Below are positions 62,703 to 64,000 of a DNA stretch of 64,000 nt, piece after piece; position 1 is the first letter of the stretch; every line of letters starts with the position of its first letter. The notes beneath the pieces were generated by a model. It made no database searches. It was not told the DNA's origin and was given only the letters and a program-made list of their open reading frames with translations. Source of the stretch: Rhizobium sp. L43 (GTDB taxonomy: Bacteria > Pseudomonadota > Alphaproteobacteria > Rhizobiales > Rhizobiaceae); NCBI RefSeq assembly GCF_002531725.1, contig NZ_NWSQ01000007.1, forward strand, positions 1 to 64,000, given 5' to 3'. The position numbers and the translations under genes were made by a program.

Positions 62703-63746
62703 ATGAAGGGGATTCGCCAGCTTGCCGAACACCTGGATATTTCGATCGGCACGGTCTCGCGCGCGCTGAACGGCAAGCCCGATGTCAACGAGGAAACCCG
62801 CCGGCGCGTGCTGGCTGCGGCCGAGGAGCTCGGCTATGTCGCGAACCAGTCTGGGCGGAGCCTGCGGCAGGGAGAGACGAAGGTCATCGGGTTGATGATC
62901 GAATCCAGCAAGGAGACGGTCGAGAATGCCGACAACTTCTTCCTCGGCGTCACCAGCGGTCTGCAGAGCGTCTTTGCCCGCCACAAGCTCGACCTCGTGA
63001 TGCTGCCCTGCCCGAGCGATGAGGACCCGCACGAATATTTGAAGCGGATGGTGGCGCGGCGTATCGTCGATGCGATGATCATCTCGGATACGCAGCGCGT
63101 CGACCGGCGCATCGACTTTCTGTCGCGGGCGAAGATCCCCTTTGTGGCGCTCGGCCGCAGCCTTTCAGCCGCCAATTTTCCATGGATCGATCTCGATTTC
63201 GAGGGCGTGGCCGATCACGCCGTCGAACGGCTGACTGCGCGCGGCCACCGTCGGATTGCGATCACCGCGCCGTCGAGCGAGGCCAATCTCGGTTATCTCT
63301 TTGTCGAAAGCTATCGCCGCGCGCTCGAGCGGCACGATATTGCCTTCGACCCGGCACTTGTCATCCACGTCAAGTCGAGCGAACAGGGTGGCTATCAGGC
63401 AGCCCATGAATTGCTGCTGCTCGAAGAGCGGCCGACGGCGGTGATCCTGATCTATGAGCTGATGGCGATCGGCCTTTACCGCCGCCTGATGGAATCGGGC
63501 GTCATGCCTGGCCGCGATCTTGCGGTGATCGGCTTTCGTGATGCCCCGCGCGCCCGGTTTCTGCAGCCGTCGCTGACCTGCTTCCGCATCTCGCTCTACG
63601 ATCTCGGCGTCGATCTGGGCCGGATGCTTCTCGCCAACATGCCAGCCTATCGAGATTTCTATCCGGGAGGCGAGCGCAACATCATCTGGCCCCTCGAACT
63701 GATGCCGGGCGAAAGCGATGCGTTCGATGTTGGGGCCATGGTCTGA
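62703..63746 (+). CDS. LacI-family transcription regulator
   Basis: 347 residues. The N-terminal LacI helix-turn-helix reads GIRQLAEHLDISIGTVSRAL with NGKPDVNEETRRRVLAAAEE and hinge; the periplasmic-binding-like core includes VIGLMIESSKETVENADNFF and PWIDLDFEGVADHAVERLTA. It most likely represses the divergent sugar operon through the palindrome at 62614 and is relieved by the transported sugar or a derivative. The ATG at 62703 is the family start; ATG 62676 is upstream and less likely. Confidence 0.92.
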   Translation: MKGIRQLAEHLDISIGTVSRALNGKPDVNEETRRRVLAAAEELGYVANQSGRSLRQGETKVIGLMIESSKETVENADNFFLGVTSGLQSVFARHKLDLVMLPCPSDEDPHEYLKRMVARRIVDAMIISDTQRVDRRIDFLSRAKIPFVALGRSLSAANFPWIDLDFEGVADHAVERLTARGHRRIAITAPSSEANLGYLFVESYRRALERHDIAFDPALVIHVKSSEQGGYQAAHELLLLEERPTAVILIYELMAIGLYRRLMESGVMPGRDLAVIGFRDAPRARFLQPSLTCFRISLYDLGVDLGRMLLANMPAYRDFYPGGERNIIWPLELMPGESDAFDVGAMV

Positions 63747-63787
63747 AGGTGGCAGGTTGGATATAGTCCCTGCTTGATGGAGAGTGG

Positions 63788-64000
63788 ATGGTTTCGATGA
63801 AAATGTCCTTCATGACCGGCGCAGCCTTCAACCGGAATCCGAGCAAGGCGAAGAAGGAAGCGAGCGAGCGGCCGGTGGTGATCACTGATCGCGGCGAAGC
63901 GGCCTATGTCCTTGTCAGCTATGCCGAATTTCAGGTGAACTGGACGCCGAAGACGCTGTTTGAGGCATTGCGCGATCCCTCCGTTGATGAGAGGGAATTC
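63788..64000 (+). CDS. Phd/YefM-type antitoxin, 3'-partial
   Basis: The frame is open from ATG 63788 to the window edge, 71 residues, with no stop in the window. FNRNPSKAKKEASERPVVIT followed by DRGEAAYVLVSYAEF is the Phd/YefM N-terminal DNA-binding part. GGAGAG lies just upstream; ATG 63797 is an alternative start. A toxin gene (often a PIN-domain or RelE-type protein) is expected just beyond the window. Confidence 0.75.
   Translation, partial: MVSMKMSFMTGAAFNRNPSKAKKEASERPVVITDRGEAAYVLVSYAEFQVNWTPKTLFEALRDPSVDEREF

Overview
The window looks like part of a large accessory replicon of a Rhizobium species (R. leguminosarum/R. etli type). It is GC-rich, and its families are typical of the Rhizobiaceae: a RIT recombinase trio, the DUF736, WGR and PAPS-reductase-like plasmid genes, an Omp25-type outer-membrane protein, and many ABC uptake operons. 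No replication, conjugation, rRNA or tRNA gene is visible. This assignment is an inference from gene content, not from a marker gene.

Left third (1 to about 20.5 kb): a mosaic of mobile and decaying DNA. It starts with the end of a RIT element (three overlapping tyrosine recombinases and a terminal inverted repeat). Next come IS66 and IS481 scraps, a HIT-family gene, a tfuA-like pseudogene cut by a complete IS6-family element, and a plasmid-accessory block: PAPS-reductase-like pseudogene, a Phd-type antitoxin with a putative toxin, DUF736, a DUF4326 pseudogene, a WGR protein and small conserved genes. About 1.3 kb without genes but rich in inverted repeats follows, then a defence patch (a frameshifted HNH-like gene and an intact Shedu-type nuclease), decayed ISNCY and IS30 transposase genes, an SDR relic and two pentapeptide-repeat proteins.

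Middle (20.8 to 40.5 kb): Omp25-type barrel protein, a divergent Lrp/DMT-exporter pair, an acetamidase/formamidase, an NmrA-like protein and an AraC regulator. Then comes the most interesting unit, a LuxR-type solo regulator flanked by two proline-iminopeptidase-like hydrolases and a four-gene dipeptide-type ABC importer. The regulator carries the Trp-to-Met and Tyr-to-Trp changes of the plant-signal-responsive OryR/NesR/PipR subfamily. Two nearly identical 16-bp lux-box-like dyads lie in front of the peptidase genes. A YghU-type glutathione protein, a dehydrogenase, a universal stress protein, a CbpA/CbpM chaperone pair and a three-gene phospholipid-type operon (CDP-alcohol transferase, acyltransferase, CdsA-like) follow.

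Right third (40.8 to 64 kb): catabolic and transport operons. A BMP-type (nucleoside/nucleobase-like) importer is linked to an amidase and a cytosine-deaminase-like enzyme. An RraA-like/SDR pair lies opposite a LysR regulator. MsrA is followed by a ferric/AEP/polyamine-type ABC operon. A long minus-strand sugar-type operon (Gfo/Idh dehydrogenase, sugar-phosphate isomerase, binding protein, two permeases, ATPase, inositol-monophosphatase-like enzyme) is divergent from its LacI regulator, with a perfect 14-bp operator palindrome between them. A second Phd/YefM antitoxin runs off the right edge.
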